Source: Geosiphon pyriformis (lineage: Eukaryota > Glomeromycota > Glomeromycetes > Archaeosporales > Geosiphonaceae). Taken from it: a DNA stretch of 64,000 nucleotides. The notes under the pieces are model-generated. The model worked only from the letters and a program-made list of their open reading frames with translations. It was not told where the DNA came from and ran no database searches. Shown piece after piece: positions 43,750 to 56,849 of the stretch. A program made the position numbers and the translations under genes. The DNA is taken from assembly GCA_016748015.1 (NCBI GenBank), contig JAAOMT010000665.1:49718-113717 (forward strand), given 5' to 3'. Position 1 is the first letter of the stretch. Every line of letters starts with the position of its first letter.

Positions 43750-46700
43750 CTATTCAGGAGAAATAGGAATGTATACAGGAGATGAAGACAATTGGTCCTG
43801 GCAATTATATTTTTCATTTATCAGTTTTTTTTCTTCCTCCGTAAAGCGCTGCCTTTTTCGCTCGCTTTTCTTTGTATTTTTATCATCCCTCCTTCCTCTT
43901 TTTTCCTTATCGCGACGGCTGCTAGGTTTATCACTCTTTTCCTCTTTCTCTATTTCCATTTTGTCATCGTCACTATCCTCATATCTCACATCCCATTGAC
44001 GGTAGCTGTGGTTCCGCTCACGATGGCGAGGACGAGAGAAATCCCTGATATCATTTTCATATCTATGGTCACGCCGATGAGATATATGATGATTACGACG
44101 ATGATTATCTTCATATTTGCGGTGATGACTCGATAGATCATTATTGTAAGAACGAGATATTTTCAGGTGGGAAGATCGATATGAGGAACAATCGGAGTAC
44201 TCTGAATTCATCCTAGGATCCGCATTATTATCAGTGCACTGAGAGATCGATGGATTTACAGGGGGAGTGGTGAGATTGTTGGAGAGAGGCGAGTTCGCAC
44301 CAATGGAATCTTGGGAAAATGCGGAATGGGAAAGTAGTTAAAAATATGTCACAAGCCTTAACCTCTTGATATTCGAAACAATTGAATATGTATGAAAAAG
44401 CTGAAATCTCAGAATAAACTTCTTTAGTGAAAAATTTCCCTTGACTCGAGGTTAAACTATTTGATAAAGTATAGATAAAAGTTTTTTTCAAAATACCAGA
44501 ATGTCGTCTGGCTACACTTTCGTTATCGCGATCTGCATCACTGTATAAGCCTCCTGGATTTTTGAAAACATGTAGAAAGTTACAATGCATTCCTCGCGGG
44601 CACTTGTTTCGTTCAAAGAATCCTACGTATGCGGAATAAAGATAGGGAGGTGTAACTAGAGTAAAGTAGAATTTGAGGGTAAAGCTAAAAATTGTCTCAC
44701 CACATATAGCGCCTTTCCATTTCGTGACAGGTGAATAATCAGCAATCAACTGTTTGCCAGCATACCACCTGCCACGTATGGCTTCAAGTGCCCTTTCAGC
44801 CTCTTCTTCCTTTTCATATTGTACGTACACGTTTCCGCGTAGATGAATTTGGAAATTTTTGCAAACCTTTGGTGTCAAATGAAACAGAGAGTTTATAAAA
44901 CATAAAGCTGTTAATCGGTATTTCTGGTCAATCAAAGAATTTTGAAATCTGATAGAAGGCTAAATATGAATATATTACCTTGAATTGAATGATGTTTCCA
45001 TATGCAAGGAATTCTGAATGGGTGTCCTCAAAAAATTCGAAATAGTGTCGTTCTGCCTCTTCTTCGTCATACTGTCACAATAAGAATTAATAGGTGTGAA
45101 AAATCGAGGAATTTTCATGTCAAGGATTTGGGCAGTCGGAAATAAAATGAATTAATTGATATAAGTCCTTTCGATTTTGAAATTTTTTTGATTCGGATAC
45201 GTGATTATAGACGTAATGAAGCCAATTGAGATTCTCTGGTAAGGATGTAGGCATAACGTCAAATGCCACGTCGAATTAGCACTGTCCACCAATTGGTGAA
45301 TAACGCGAATTTTCATGGTGCTGGGTAGAAAGGCTGCATCATTACTCTCATTGAGGATCAATCACATTATGTACCCGCTCAATCGTTTTCATTGAAATTT
45401 CAAAAAATCAAGGGCAAAGACAAAATACTGAAGCATTTTTCTTTCAAGGATATATAATCTGGGTTGATTGTCCAATCTCAGAGGCCCAGAAGGGTCGAAA
45501 TCATACCTCCAAGTTGTCATCGTTTTCTTCATCCGCTAGCTGGACCGGCATTCCCTCGTACATATTTTTGATCATTAGGGTGAAACTTTTTTCCGGATAT
45601 GGATGATAACGATCACATACATCGCCGTACCGACAAGCACCAGTTTTAAGGTAAAATGAGCAATTGAGCTGATCCTATAGTTTATGTGAAGTATTTTATT
45701 TTATAATTACCAAAAAATTGAATGTAATAACCCGGTCAAAATTTTCTTTGTTCCATATATTCAGAAAAAAAATTGCAACACTAAAATGAAAAATCTCTTC
45801 AAAGTTGTCAAATTTAGGATACATTACTTTTTCTGTTCCGTATTCGGAATTAATGGGGGAAGTTTTGATTCCCGAAGCCTAAACCAATATTAAGGATTTG
45901 ATTAATCAGCTTGGTAAATTATAAACGCATACTCAAAACAAATTCTTACTTGGAGCTCAAATTGGTTGTTTGTTTTGAAGGATTTTCCACCAGAAACGGT
46001 TTCGGAGAGGAGTTTGGAGGCTATAGGTTTTATGCTTTGAACAGCTTTAGCCCAATTATCCTATATTAAATAATAATCAAATGGAGAATCAATCACAAAG
46101 CTAAAATCCAACTTTCAACTGAGTACCTGGATAATTTTTTTTCTTTTCTCATCTTCCTCTTTTTTCCTTTTTCGTTCAGCATTTGCTTGATCTATTTGTC
46201 GTTCACGCACTTCCCACAAAATTCTTTGAGCATTTCTGTGGGATTTTAAGAAGGCAATCTTTTCTAGATTAAGCTTTTACAAAGTTTGATAGAAAAGTCT
46301 GTTTTCATATATAAATATAATTTATGGCTGGCTAAATACCTTTTTCTCTCTTCAGCCTCCTCAAATTTTTTTAAAATATCTTCGGATAATGCGTCTCCTA
46401 ATTTATAATTTAAAATTAAATTTGAGAGAATAAAATGAACATAAACATATATTGTTACTTTGGTTTTTTTCCATTTGCTGATGTTGACGTATCTTTGCTT
46501 GTTCTATTCTAGTGGCTTTCTTTCGCTGCTTCTTTTTCAATACCCTCCAATCTTTACGGGGTATCTTTAAGGTTGTTGCCCCCAAAGGGATTGGTGCCTC
46601 TTCGTAATCACTTTTATTACCAGCTGTTTTCTCGCTTTGCTTCAATTGTTCATTATGGAAATTTTGATTTTCTTCAATTTGGAGGGTGCTAGAATTATCG

Positions 46701-46888
46701 CTTGTGCTCTGCATTAGCTTTTCTTTTTGCTGAACAGAATCGTCGACAGACTTGTACTCAAACATGGATCGCCCGCCTTCTTCTACCTTTGGTTCATTAC
46801 TTCTCTCTGGGTGCTCATAAAATTGAGAGTGCTTGAAAGCATCAAATGCTTCACGCATGCTGTCTTCATCAAGATTCAAAGTTTCCAT
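43750..46888 (-). CDS. ZRSR2/U2AF35-related splicing factor
   Basis: About nine exons on the minus strand encode a protein with N-terminal charged helices (including ERQIDQANAERKRKKEE), a CCCH zinc finger (CSFYLKTGACRYGDVCDRYH, exon 45674-45507), a U2AF-homology RRM (YGNIIQFKV...HLRGNVYVQYEKEEEAERAL...GRWYAGKQL, exons 45071-44979 and 44866-44701), a second CCCH finger (CGFFERNKCPRGMHCNFLH, exon from 44622), and an RS/charged tail in the last exon (44309-43750) ending SPVYIPISPE. This order is that of ZRSR2 (Urp), which recognises 3' splice sites, notably of U12-type introns. The last exon joins at CATTCTG|GTATTT and CCCAAG|ATTCC. Start METLNLDED at 46888; it diverges from GatA over about 165 bp. 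Confidence 0.9.
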
Positions 46889-47053
46889 TTTGCTTTTTGT
46901 AAACTTACAGCAATTAGCCTATGACAAATTGATAAAATTAGAAATTGAATGATCTGCAGATCATCGGGACAATAGCATACATAATCTTACTTTATATTTT
47001 TTTTGCTTGCCTCTCTCTTTGAGCACTGATCATTTCCCTTATTATTAAGCATT
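46889..47053. promoter_or_regulatory. 165-bp divergent promoter, splicing factor / GatA
   Basis: The starts of the two divergent genes lie only 165 bp apart, so both promoters must reside here or overlap the 5' untranslated regions. No specific box was identified with confidence. Confidence 0.45.
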
Positions 47054-49798
47054 ATGTTGAACTCATCTCGGGTCAATTTTGTCGCGACTAACTTTTCAAA
47101 ACGAATTCACTCGCCTTCATTTTTGTACTGTTCTCGATCAGAGAGTTTATTACTTGTCATAAATTGGAAAAGTCAAAAAAAGCAGTATTGGTCCTTGATA
47201 CAGGTGAATGTTGATGAAAAATGTGCGTCTGGTTATTCCATAGCTGATAAGAGGCTAATTATGAACAAAATCTTGTATGATTTTATACCAATGACCCACA
47301 CAAGCTCTTGATTTTTCTTGCAGGCTGCAGATCTTCTTCGACAAAAGAAAGTGAAACCGTTTAAACTGACAGAAATATGTCTTGAGCGCATCAAAGCGTT
47401 AGATCACAAGATTAATGCATTTGTTGAATTGGAAAGTTCAGAAAAGATTCTCGAGAGGGCAAAGAATTCAGAACAGAGATATTTAAAAGGTGCAAGACAA
47501 CGTCAGGTCATTTTAAATCAGATTTGAAACTAGATTAAATACAACTCTATTTTTCAATTTTGAGCAGGCACGCATAAAGGAAATTTGGATGGAATTCCAA
47601 TTGCAGCCAAAGATATTTTTTGTACCAAAGATTTGCCTACTACCTGTGGATCAAATATGCTTAATGGTTTGAGAAGCAACAATTGTTTTCTTTTACTTTT
47701 TAAATATAATTCATATTTACCTGGCACTTTAGGGTTTCATTCACCTTACAACGCGACAGTTATTGAATTTCTCTGCAATGCAGGAGCGATTTTATTAGGA
47801 AAAACTAACATGGATGAATTTGGCATGGGGTACTTTTCAAATCATCTAAATAATTAAAATTTGAGTCTATTATTCACGGCCACGAGCTTTACTTTTTTCC
47901 TAGTTCGGCAAACATTTACAGTGCAAAAGGCCCTACCTTGAATCCATGTTCCCCTTTTTTAAAAACTCCTGAGATCACTCAAATCGAAGAACAACGAGTG
48001 GCTGGTGGAAGTTCTGGTGGCAGCGCAGCGGCTGTTGCTTCCGGAATGTGTTTTGCGTGAGTCCTTGAAGCATTTTTTCTCTAGATATTTATCAATTTAA
48101 TTCGAACATTTTTGTTAAACAGGGCCTTAGGTTCAGATACGGGAGGTTCAGTGCGTCTACCCGCTTCTTATTGTGGTGTGGTAGGGTTTAAACCTTCATA
48201 CGGACAATGTTCACGATGGGGCCTAATTGCATATGCTAATTCAATGGATACGGTGGGAATATTAACTAGAACAGTAGATGACGCAAAATTAATCTATGGT
48301 TCGTACATACTGAAGTCAGGACAAAAGTTGGAGAACAGTTTCTACACATAATTCATCATTCAATGTATCTAGAGGTCATATCCGGTCATGATCCGAAAGA
48401 TTCAACCATGCTGCCAACTAGAATTCGCGAGGCAAACAAGTTTTTTACCATAAAATCTTCCCCAGATATTCACGATGTCAATGACTTAACGGGAATACGT
48501 GTCGGGGTTCCACAAGTGAGGATTTTGTAATGATTTTTCATTATTTATAACTCATTTTTTGTTAATAGCCTAGTGTCTAGGAATATTTTGTGTCTGAACT
48601 CTGTGATGATGTAATTGAAGTGTGGCGACAAGGAATCCATCATCTACGTGCCCATGGAGCAACGGTCGTATCTGTTTCTTGTCCCAATACAAAATATGCA
48701 TTACTTGCTTATTATATATTGGCTCCTGCTGAGGCTTCTTCGAACCTTGCTCGGTATGATGGAGTGAGATATGGTATGCCATCTAGTTTCCTAAAAATAA
48801 AAACTTAATTGACAAAGTAGTAATGTAAGATCTATTTTATCAGGGCATCGTAGCAGCAAAGAAAAAGATTATCAGGATCCGTTCTATGTCAATACGCGGG
48901 AAGAAGGATTTGGCGAAGAAGTGAGAAGACGCATAATTCTAGGGACTTACACATTGACAGCAGGGCAAATATATTATTTATAACTCATTTCAATTTTTTT
49001 TTGAACCGGTCCTCATAATATTTTTTTATAGGTCCTATAATAACTACTTCCTAAAAGCTCAGAAAATCCGTCACATGATACGACGCGACTTTGATAACGT
49101 TTTTTTACGCCCTAATATCTTGGCATTATTTAATGATATTGGTAATGATTCCGCAAATAATTCTAAAGTTGGAAATGTACATATCCTTTTGGCTCCAGTA
49201 GCTACATCCACTGCACCCAGAATGTGCGAGTTTCCGGTTAGTGTTGGAAAAGATAATGACGATAACTCCAGTGTTGTAGGCTTGGATCCTGCAGAATTTT
49301 ATGTACATGATGTATTGACAACACCAGCAAGCTTGGCGGGTATTTATTATTTACATAATTTGCAGTAAGAGATATTTCGCATTTTTGCTCTTTTATTGGA
49401 TCAAATATAGTGAGAATGTCGTCCGGTGGATTCATTCCGATCCAATAAAAGTGGTGAAAATTAAAAATATCCAATACTGCTGATTGTGGAAAAACTAATG
49501 CTAAAATTTCTGTGTTTTCTTGGCCAGCATTTCAGATTTTGATTATACTCCTCAAAATCAACAACTATTTATAATCAAAAGAAATGCTGGTTAAGAAATC
49601 TAAAATTAGTTAATACTTTCGTTTGGAAAAAAAACGACAAATTCTAATACTCAATATTATTTAGGCATACCGTCCATGAGCGTTCCTTTTAGGATGTCTT
49701 CTATCAATGGACTACCTATTGGTCTACAGTTAATGACGCAGTTTGGAGATGAAGCAACATTGTTTCAAGTTGCCCGTGTACTAGAGAATGGTAACTGA
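47054..49798 (+). CDS. Mitochondrial glutamyl-tRNA(Gln) amidotransferase subunit A
   Basis: A multi-exon gene of the amidase-signature family. Exon 1 (47054-47203) has a Ser/Arg-rich start ([20 protein letters not shown]) that fits a mitochondrial presequence, joined to [18 protein letters not shown]. The Ser-cisSer-Lys triad is visible: Lys in [10 protein letters not shown], the cis-Ser in [14 protein letters not shown], and the nucleophile in [44 protein letters not shown] and the C-terminal [30 protein letters not shown] are typical of GatA (QRSL1; yeast HER2), which makes Gln-tRNA(Gln) from Glu-tRNA(Gln) in mitochondria together with GatB and a third subunit. The final intron holds a foldback element. 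Stop at 49796-49798, or a further small exon if GTAACT after GAGAATG is a donor. Confidence 0.92.
49490..49615. repeat. Foldback (MITE-like) inverted repeat in the last GatA intron
   Basis: The left arm ACTAATGCTAAAATTTCT...CCAGCATTTCAGATTTTGATTATA (about 49494-49547) pairs with the right arm TATAATCAAAAGAAATGCTGG...AGATTTCTAAAATTAGT-like sequence (about 49570-49613), leaving a loop of about 20 bp. It would form a long hairpin in DNA or pre-mRNA. No transposase is present, so a MITE or foldback element is the simplest reading. Confidence 0.7.
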
Positions 49799-49940
49799 TG
49801 GCTATATGCATTTTAAATAAAATTTTCGGCTTTACGATTATATTACTATCCAAATCGAGCGCTCTAATATAATTACTGCGTATTGGTGAAATTTTGTGTC
49901 CGTACGTGATATTCCTGACGAACCCTTGCTGCATTATTTA

Positions 49941-52900
49941 TTAATCAACTCCAAGCAAACTTTTTAGTCGAAGCATCAAATGCCAGTCTTCTTTCGATAA
50001 ATCATTACGAAAACTTTCTTTGCACACATCGATAGATGCTCGTGTTATCTAAAATAAACGGGCATTAGATGAATTAATAAATGTGAATATAAATTTATTT
50101 GTAAACATACATACTTTGCTATAGAGTTCGTCAGATTCCGTAAAATGTCTGCCAAATAATTTTGGGTGTTCATAAACTGGACATTCTATTTTAATAGCTA
50201 CTCCACCGCCCCCCTGGCCTTTCTTTAAAACTTCAATTGATTTATGATTCTGATGCATACTAGTAACTTTCCCGAGGCTTATTACCTCACGAGCCTAAAT
50301 TTCAGAAAAAAATATCTTTAGTAATGATCGGACAAACATGAAAAGGTGAATATACATTAGTTAAAAAATGTACATTTGTAACTGCATCCGTCTTCAAAAC
50401 ACAAATCGGAGTTCCCGGTCGCAAGATGCCTTCTACTATGTCAACACCGATTAAAATAGGATCCCTCTTGTTAAATATGGCACCAGGAATAATTTTGAGA
50501 ATGCACGGAAAGATAGCTTGAGGGGCTTGGTCTTTCCGTTTTTGTTCAAGAATATCCTAAACATAGATTAAATAAAGATAAAATCAAATCGTATGTTAAA
50601 AATATTAAAAATGCAAAAAAAGTACCTTATTGTATGCAGTAAATTGATCAAACAAATGGTAGATAATATCAGCTTTGAAGATCTTGATGCCGAATTCATC
50701 TGCCAATTCTTGCGCTTCTTTATCAACTTTTACGTCAAAACAAAGTACAACGGCAAGCCTAATTCACAATAAAATTATTTAATATGTTGCATGTCACAAA
50801 TTGTTATAAAAACTTTAATTGAAAAAAGCCATTCACTCTTTAGCCTTTTCCAACATTGAAGCCGCCCGCATGATATCCTTTTTATGTACAGGCCCAATAT
50901 TGATACCGGACACGGGTATTTTCGAAGTTTTCAAGAATTCCAGAAGCGCTTCAAGAGATCCTAAGGTGGAAGCTTGGACACATACACCTTTGCCAGACTT
51001 GTCAATCGCGCTAAATAAACTTTTGAGATCGGACATCACCTCGTCTTTGAGGTCGTCCTCGTCATCATCGGGTCCAACCACAAGAAGTCGTGATCCAGCA
51101 ATTGCTTTGTCGAGGTCTTGAGCAGATATTTTAATACCAAGGGCAGCCTTAACGGTTTTATGATGGACATAAGCAGACTTGACACGAAGCTCTCGCAATG
51201 GCTGAGGAGTTAACAATGCGCGGATAGTAGTGCTTATAGGTCCATTCAAGCCGCAAAGAATAATTTTATCACCTTCATTTAGTACACCATTCGAGAGAAT
51301 TACATCTATAGTGGTACCCAGACCTTCGATAACCTTCACTTCTAAAACAGTACATTCAAGTTCTGATAAATACATCAGCTGATTGCTCATTCTACTCTGC
51401 GAGAGGTTAACCAGCAGCATAAGCATATCAGGTATCCCTTCACCAGTGATAGCAGATGTAGGCACTAGAGAAACGTTTTTTGCAAAATTCTTATTTTCGT
51501 AGTATAAACATGAATTTAACCCCTGAAGTGTTCAACAAGAGAGAAAATTAGAATTAGGCACGTAAATTTCGATCTCTAACACAGAGCGTTACAGAATTAA
51601 CATACCTGTTCTGCGAATGCAATTATGGTTTTTTCTACGCGATCCTTGAATTCGCGTTTCACATTCACAGACTGATTTGAAAGTGAGTCTTGAAACGAGT
51701 TATCAGGAATCGGCTTCCAATCGTACATACGATCAATCTAGAAACAATTCATTAAATAAAGATAAGAACAGTTCCCAGCCTGATTAATATATTTAATCGA
51801 CTCTGTACCTTATTAAGTGCAACAATAAAAGGAGCCTTGCGGTCACGTAAAAGCCTAAGGGATTCTAAGGTTTGCGGCTCGAGTCCATGCTATTTTTCAA
51901 AGATAGAAATAATTAATAAACTTCGCAATAATATTCATTACTCAATTTAAATATATACCATGATATCGACAACAAGAATGGCGATATTACAAAGAGAAGA
52001 TCCACGAGAACGCAAGTTGGTGAACGATTCATGTCCCGGCGTATCAATAACGAGAAGACCAGGGAGTTTGTATTCTTGATTCCCATCCTAAAAAGAAAAA
52101 AGTTTTAATCAAGATATTTTTAAAATCAATTTTATAAATTAAAAAATTTACTTTATTGAGAGGAGCTGTTTTGATTTTGATAGTATCCATTGGAAAATAG
52201 GTGGCTCCAATCTGTTGGGTAATACCGCCAGCTTCCCCTTCCTGGACATTGGTCTGCCGAATCTTATCCAATAACTTTGTTTTACCTGTAGTAAATAACA
52301 TTGGGATCGTAGATTATCGCGATTAGAGTGAAAGGAACATAGTGAAGTAATTTTTCCAAATATCGGATAGCGAAAGCAAATGTGAAAACAAACCGGTATC
52401 AACATGCCCCAAAATACAGCAAATGGGAGATCGAAGATTATCTTTAGAGCGAGCTGCAAGGGCTTCTTCATGACGTTTCTATCGAAAAAAAGGAGCTTTA
52501 TCATCATAAACAATTTGAAAGTATGAGGCCAAACTGCAAAGAAATAAGTGTTAAACCCTTCGTCGTTCAGCTGCTTCCTGTTTACGTTTTAGAGCTTGTT
52601 TTTTGGTTCCAGATATTTCCTCATCTTCTATATCATCTGAATCATCCTCGCTATCCTCTTCGCTGGTCTCAGTTTCGGATTCTTCAGAATCAGTTTCACT
52701 TTTTTGTCGTGAATCTGTTTTTTTGTCTATTTTTTCTCCTTTCTTGATAGTAGGTTTTGTGGATGTTTCAACTTTTTTAACTTCAGGTTTTGCAGGCTGC
52801 TCCGTCTTCTTCAATCGGCTTTTTAAGGGTGAGAGTTTTTGGTCGGAAACTTTCTTTTGATTCGTAGATGTGTCTATGATAATGCGGATTTAATAGTTTA

Positions 52901-54918
52901 ATGTGCGAGTATTTTCAAATTTTGTTGTTACCAACTTACCTTTTGATCCTGTGCCAATGGTTAGAATAAAGTTAATTTGGAGAAAATTAAATTAAATTAC
53001 TTGTCAATAAAGTTAAATTGCAACAATCCTAATGAATTTTAACAAAAAGTTCACACCTATTCGTTTCATATCTTTTGATTTTTCGTCTCCTGACGCGTCA
53101 TCCCAATTATCCCTTATATCATCTTCAGATTCTTCCCAATTCTCTTTGACAGTCTCTGTTAGCACTTTTTTAATTTGAATGGGTTTATGTTCATCGAAAC
53201 TGACTTTGGAAGCTTCATCCTCCCAACTTTCTTTGTCTGCTATTATTGAAATATAAGTATTGTAGCCAACACAAAATTAACATCTAAATCTAAAAATTCT
53301 CACCTTCAGTTCTTTTTACATCATCTAATACGTTTTCCTGACCGTCTTCAACCTTCTTATTAGAAGCAGCTTCAGCAGAGAAAATTTCATCTTCCTCTGG
53401 TTGCTTAGGTCCCTTTTTCTTTTTATTGCCATATACGACCCTTTTTGGCTTCGCTTCGACTTCTTTTTCAACGAGACCTTCTATTTTCAGACCGGAATCT
53501 ATCATTTGTTGCAATCGTAATTGAGCCTGCTGTTGTTTGGTTTTCTGGGCTTTGGATAGGAGTTTTCCCTCTTTCCTGAGTTGGTCCTTTTTCGCCTACA
53601 GATTTTACCATAATTCATTAATCTAAATATAATGTTTCGATAAAACATAGGTATGTTCAAGGATATTATACTTTTTCTTTTTCTTTTTTTAACCGCTTAG
53701 CTTCTTCTTTACGGCGTTCTTCTTCCTCGGCCTTTCTTTGTTCCTCTATATGGTGATCGGAGTTACGGTCATTTTGGGCAAAACTTAGGAATACATGTTA
53801 ATACAGCTTGGAACGTGAATGGGAGGGTAAAGCCTGACCTTCAATACGCCTCTTTTCTTCTTCCTCTCGTATACGCAGCTCTTCTTCGGCAGCTCTAATT
53901 GTTGAAAAAGTTAAACCATCAATCAAAATTATAAAAAAAAATTTGCAATTTTCTTTCGCATATGTACCGTTGGGCCTCAATAACCGCTTTCATAGCAGCA
54001 ACATTGGGGCCTTTTTTCTTTGGTTTTTTTTCTTCCTCAACAGTTTTCTTTTTCTTCTTTTTCTTTTTGTTTTTTGCTTTATCATCTTCATCGTCTTCCT
54101 CTTCCTCTTCATCCAACCCAGTAGTTTCAACTACCACTTGATTTTCAATTTTATCTTCTTCTTTTAGCAGTTCTAGTTGTTTGGATGTCCCAGTTTGAAC
54201 CTTCTTTTTATCTGCCTCAGCTTTCTTTTTCTCTTTTTCCTTTTGCTTTTTGAGCTTCTCTTTTTCTTTTTTGCTTAAAATTCGAATTTCACCTCCCTCG
54301 TCGGGTAGATCAATTTTTTTCTCTGTTTCTGTTTTTTTTGCTACCACGGAACCAAGCTCAGTTTTATCAAGAATGTTCGTTTTTTCAGATTTATCCTTGA
54401 CTTTCTTGCCCCTCTTTGTATCTTTTGTAGATTTTGGGCCAGATTCTTCGGCCCAGTCGTCTGCTTGAGCCAATTGAGGGTTAGCGGCACCAGAAGCTGG
54501 AGCTTCTATCGATTCGTTACCTTGAGAAATGGTAGAGTCAGCATAGTCATCATCAGTTACGATGTTCTTTTTTTTCTTGCTTTTTTTATCTTTTGCAGAC
54601 ACTTTAGAAATCTGCGCCATGAGACCCCCAAATTCGTCATCTTCTACAATGGAAGGAATATCTGCTAACTGATAAAGTGGAGTTTCTGGTGCCTCAATGA
54701 CATGAGAGATTGGATTCAAATCCTCTTTTTTCGTAGGCTCTGGTGCCTCAAAGACATGTGAGGTTGGTGTCGAATCCTCTTTTTCTGTAGGTTCTTGCCT
54801 TTAATTCATTTAAGAATTTCTGTTTTAGCAAAGTGGCAATTAGAAAAGCTTTAGTCAAAGTTACATACCAGCTGTCTTCAATTCCTTTCTTTTTCCCTTT
54901 TTTATCTTTCTTCGCCAT
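49941..54918 (-). CDS. Translation initiation factor eIF5B
   Basis: A multi-exon gene running from [17 protein letters not shown] (ATG 54918) to KSLLGVD (stop 49941-49943). eIF5B is the GTPase that joins the ribosomal subunits. The first half is a long Lys/Glu-rich, partly coiled-coil region (54700-52550) with runs such as [12 protein letters not shown] and [10 protein letters not shown]. The GTPase domain follows: GHVDTGKT (G1, split by an intron near 52395-52290), [15 protein letters not shown] (G3) and VALNK (G4, near 51830), then domains II-IV with [45 protein letters not shown] and the C-terminal helix region [13 protein letters not shown]. Length and domain order match fungal eIF5B. It converges on GatA, leaving 142 bp, and diverges from Dim1. 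Confidence 0.95.
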
Positions 54919-55119
54919 TTTGTGAAACTTGTGAAGATAAAACGTCCAACTTCTTTTTCTTGTTGCTCTGACATTATTTAAAAACACCCTCGCTAAATGA
55001 TTGGCTGACTAAATCATTGATAATTATCTGCCGATTACTTCTAATATTGGTAGGATTGTCACGTGCCATAATGACCTACAAGAGATGAGGAATCGTTCGA
55101 AGCCACTCTTCTTGAAAAG
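54919..55119. promoter_or_regulatory. 201-bp divergent promoter, eIF5B / Dim1
   Basis: The ATGs of the two divergent genes lie 201 bp apart. The segment includes CACGTG (55060-55065, in TCACGTGCC), a symmetric E-box-like word often bound by bHLH factors. Function is inferred from position only. Confidence 0.45.
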
Positions 55120-56094
55120 ATGTCTTACTTTCTTCCCCATTTGACTAACGGTGAGTATTTATCATCGAAGCTTTTGTACAAGGTTTAAAAATTTTTACTT
55201 AAAACCCTTCATTTAATCTCACTTTCAAATCAAAGGCTGGCAAGTGGATCAAGCCATTCTCTCGGAAGAAGACCGTGTGGTGGTGATCCGTTTCGGACAC
55301 GACTGGGTATTTAACTTTCCTAAACCTTATTGTATTTTTAAAGAAGGTTTATCAGATGTGGTCATTCTCCACAACTTTAGTCCTCCTTATCTTTAAACTA
55401 TGGGCTGCACCTTTCGGAAATCAAAATTTAAAAAGGTGAAAGAAACCTTTCTATTTAGAAACTTTTGACGGCCGAACATCAAATACGATAATTCCTAAAA
55501 TTTTATACTCATAATATTATTTTGTTAATGTACTATTTGCAAAGGATCCTACATGTATGAAAATGGATGAGACTTTATATGGCATTGCGGAGAAAGTCAA
55601 GAATTTCGCTGTAATTTATTTGGTAAAAAAATTATTTAAATTATTCTTTGTTAATGAAATTGGATATTAATTAATAGTTTATTTAAAAACCGAAACAGGT
55701 CGATATTACAGAAGTTCCTGACTTCAACAAGGTATTTCATCGTTTTAGACGATTTTGGAACGAAGTATCCTTCAAAAGACTAAATTTTTTGATCTCCAAA
55801 AGATGTACGAACTTTATGATCCTTGTACAATTATGTTTTTTTTTCGTAACAAACATATCATGATTGATTTGGGTACTGGCAACAATAATAAAATCAATTG
55901 GGTATGAAAAATATCTCTACTATTTATATACCAAAAAGGTTCATTTCTATAACTTATTCCTCAAATCCAAATTGCAGGCTTTAGAAGATAAACAAGAGTT
56001 AATAGACATAATAGAAACCGTCTATCGAGGAGCGCGTAAAGGAAGAGGTCTAGTCGTGTCTCCCAAAGATTACTCGACCAAATACAAATATTAG
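55120..56094 (+). CDS. Dim1/TXNL4A, U5 snRNP thioredoxin-like protein
   Basis: Six exons (55120-55150, 55236-55306, 55545-55622, 55699-55731, 55803-55901, 55978-56094) give exactly 142 residues, the usual family length. The protein begins MSYFLPHLTNGWQVDQAIL, continues RVVVIRFGHDWDPTCMKMDETL, VDITEVPDFNKMYELYDPCT, IMIDLGTGNNNKINW and ends with RKGRGLVVSPKDYSTKYKY. Dim1 (yeast Dib1) has a thioredoxin fold without a redox active site and sits in the U4/U6.U5 tri-snRNP, where it blocks premature spliceosome activation. All residues of the highly conserved core expected from the family appear present. This is the second splicing gene of the island. Confidence 0.97.
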
Positions 56095-56849
56095 GTAGAT
56101 ATACAGTTCAATTAAGATTAATTCCAAATCTTTGTAATTTCTGGGTGCTTTGCAATTTATTTTTGCCTGATATTAGATGACTTATATAATTTTACGTAAA
56201 GTTAGAAATTTAATTTTTTGAAATTTAATTTTTTGCTATAATTTTAGTAATTGAGGTTTTTTTAATTTAAACAAGTTGAACTTGAAAATAAAAACAATTT
56301 TAAATAAGATCAAATTTTAACATTTAATATTAAAATATTATTATAAATTTTAATATTCAATTCAAATATATATAATGTGCTTCAAATTAATGTTAAAGTT
56401 AAAATTAATGTTAAAAAAATAATTAATATTTGAAACATAACATTACATATTTTAATTGTTAATTTGCAATTTAAACATAACATATATAAACAGTCTTTTT
56501 TAAAATGTTTTATTAAGTACAATTTAATTATTATTTATTAAAACTATTAATTATATACATAAATTTAATGTTAATAAATATAATTAACCAATTAAAATTA
56601 TTTTATAATAATGTACTTTTTTTTAAAGCTTAATTTATATTACACTTTTGTTTTTTTTATTAAATTTAATGTACATAATTTAATTACTATTTAATATAAT
56701 ACAAAAATTAAGTATTTTAAATTAAATATAATTTATATGCTTTTTATATATAATTTATTAGAGTTTAATAAGTATGGTCCAACTACTATTTAATACAATA
56801 TAACTATATAGAATCTTAAATTAGATATAATTTACTATGGCCTGATCTA
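56095..56849. other. AT-rich spacer after Dim1
   Basis: No gene is seen. GC content falls steadily after about 56160, resembling a small version of the 28.7-32.5 kb block. It probably includes the Dim1 terminator region and mutated repeat sequence continuous with the LINE relic. Confidence 0.5.

Noticed and set aside
43769-44136. Ser/Phe- and Ile-rich + strand frames
   Set aside because: Antisense of the charged C-terminal tail of the ZRSR2-like gene.
53943-54668. Phe/Ser-rich + strand frames
   Set aside because: Antisense shadows of the Lys/Glu-rich N-terminal half of eIF5B.
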